From the NCBI GenBank assembly GCA_000432895.1, contig FR889339.1, forward strand, positions 1-5,300: a stretch of 5,300 nt of DNA, read 5' to 3'. Within the stretch, counting starts at the first letter, position 1. Every line of letters starts with the position of its first letter. The DNA comes from Firmicutes bacterium CAG:449 (GTDB taxonomy: Bacteria; Bacillota_I; Bacilli_A; RFN20; CAG-449). The translations under genes and the position numbers were made by a program. The notes under the pieces were generated by a model. That model was not told the origin of the DNA. It saw only the letters and a program-made list of their open reading frames with translations, and made no database searches. Below, one piece after another: positions 4,978 through 5,300 of this stretch.

Positions 4978-5300
4978 ATGAAAAAATATTTAAAAAAAAC
5001 AAGTATTGCTTTAATAATTGCTATGATGTTTATTCCCACTATTTTTGGTGGTGAGGCAATTACAATTCATACAAACGGCGATAATACAAAATATAAAATG
5101 GTCGTGAACGCTCAAGGCGACAAGACAGCAAGCAATCCTTATGTGGGCTCTGCGCCTGATAAAATCGAGAACGACTATACCATAGCCGAGATGGAAGAAG
5201 ACCCAAATCAAGAATGGGACGTAAGCCTTGACCATCAACTTAGACTTGCTCTTGGTCCATACTATTCTAGCGATGGCAAATATTCCACACCGACTATTCC
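4978..5300 (+). CDS. Secreted or surface protein, N-terminal part, runs off the window
   Basis: The ATG follows AGAGGTGA (4964-4971) by 6 bases, a strong ribosome site. The 107 visible residues begin with a classic signal peptide: basic MKKYLKK, a hydrophobic core TSIALIIAMMFIPTIF (8-23), then GGEA, where signal peptidase could cut at about 24-27. No Cys follows, so it is not a lipoprotein. The exported part (TIHTNGDNTKYKMVVNAQGD, then PYVGSAPDKIENDYTIAEME) is polar and acidic; I recognise no domain. From about 5090 GC content is clearly higher (33 of 60 bases at 5101-5160 by hand count, 26 of 60 in each of the next two lines) than in the operon upstream, suggesting a different history. The signal-peptide part remains AT-rich. 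It is probably not part of the defence operon, from which about 700 bases separate it. Possible roles, such as envelope protein or adhesin, cannot be decided. Confidence 0.8.
   Translation, partial: MKKYLKKTSIALIIAMMFIPTIFGGEAITIHTNGDNTKYKMVVNAQGDKTASNPYVGSAPDKIENDYTIAEMEEDPNQEWDVSLDHQLRLALGPYYSSDGKYSTPTI

Noticed and set aside
5011..5238. Minus-strand open frame of 75 codons
   Set aside because: Antisense shadow of the signal-peptide-bearing plus-strand gene, which has a strong ribosome site.
1..5300. CRISPR array, tRNA or rRNA genes
   Set aside because: No regularly spaced 25-40-bp repeats, no tRNA-like cloverleaf with GTTCRA arm, and no rRNA sequence were seen on reading both strands.

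Overview
The window is AT-rich, uses the standard code and carries strong Shine-Dalgarno sites of the AGGAGG/GGTGAT type. This fits a low-GC Gram-positive lineage (Bacillota, probably an anaerobic Clostridia- or Negativicutes-like bacterium); the genus cannot be fixed from the sequence. It reads as an accessory (defence-island type) segment next to a different kind of gene on the right.

Layout. Positions 1-109 (minus strand) hold the broken internal end of a serine recombinase whose upstream half is missing. A promoter (about 134-162) then opens a tight plus-strand operon of six genes, 196-4275: a 63-aa XRE-type helix-turn-helix protein; a 378-aa adenine-N6 DNA methyltransferase of the EcoRI-methylase family; a 465-aa DUF262 (DGQQR-type) protein with a C-terminal HNH nuclease domain; a 155-aa unrecognised protein with a C-terminal coiled coil ending in a possible sliding-clamp-binding peptide; a 127-aa unrecognised charged helical protein; and a 157-aa protein with four predicted membrane segments. 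The methyltransferase/nuclease and nuclease/155-aa junctions each overlap by the same 8 bases (ATGAATAG), and the last two genes share TAATG, so the genes are probably translationally coupled.

Region 4276-4977 has no convincing gene. It holds three 21-bp tandem repeats, a perfect 13-bp inverted repeat, and a run of hairpins with a mutually exclusive pairing upstream of the last gene. At 4978 a secreted or surface protein gene begins and runs off the window. After its signal peptide its base composition is clearly more GC-rich than the operon.

How it may work (inference). The HTH protein would control the operon, the methyltransferase would mark DNA, and the DUF262-HNH protein would be the nucleotide-sensing nuclease that reads the presence or absence of the mark. 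The 155-aa protein may be an accessory, and the last two genes may be a membrane-linked add-on. The combination resembles a restriction-modification operon whose nuclease belongs to the GmrSD/SspE/BrxU-like DUF262 group, not to a classical PD-(D/E)XK restriction enzyme. I cannot say from the sequence alone whether this exact arrangement has been described.
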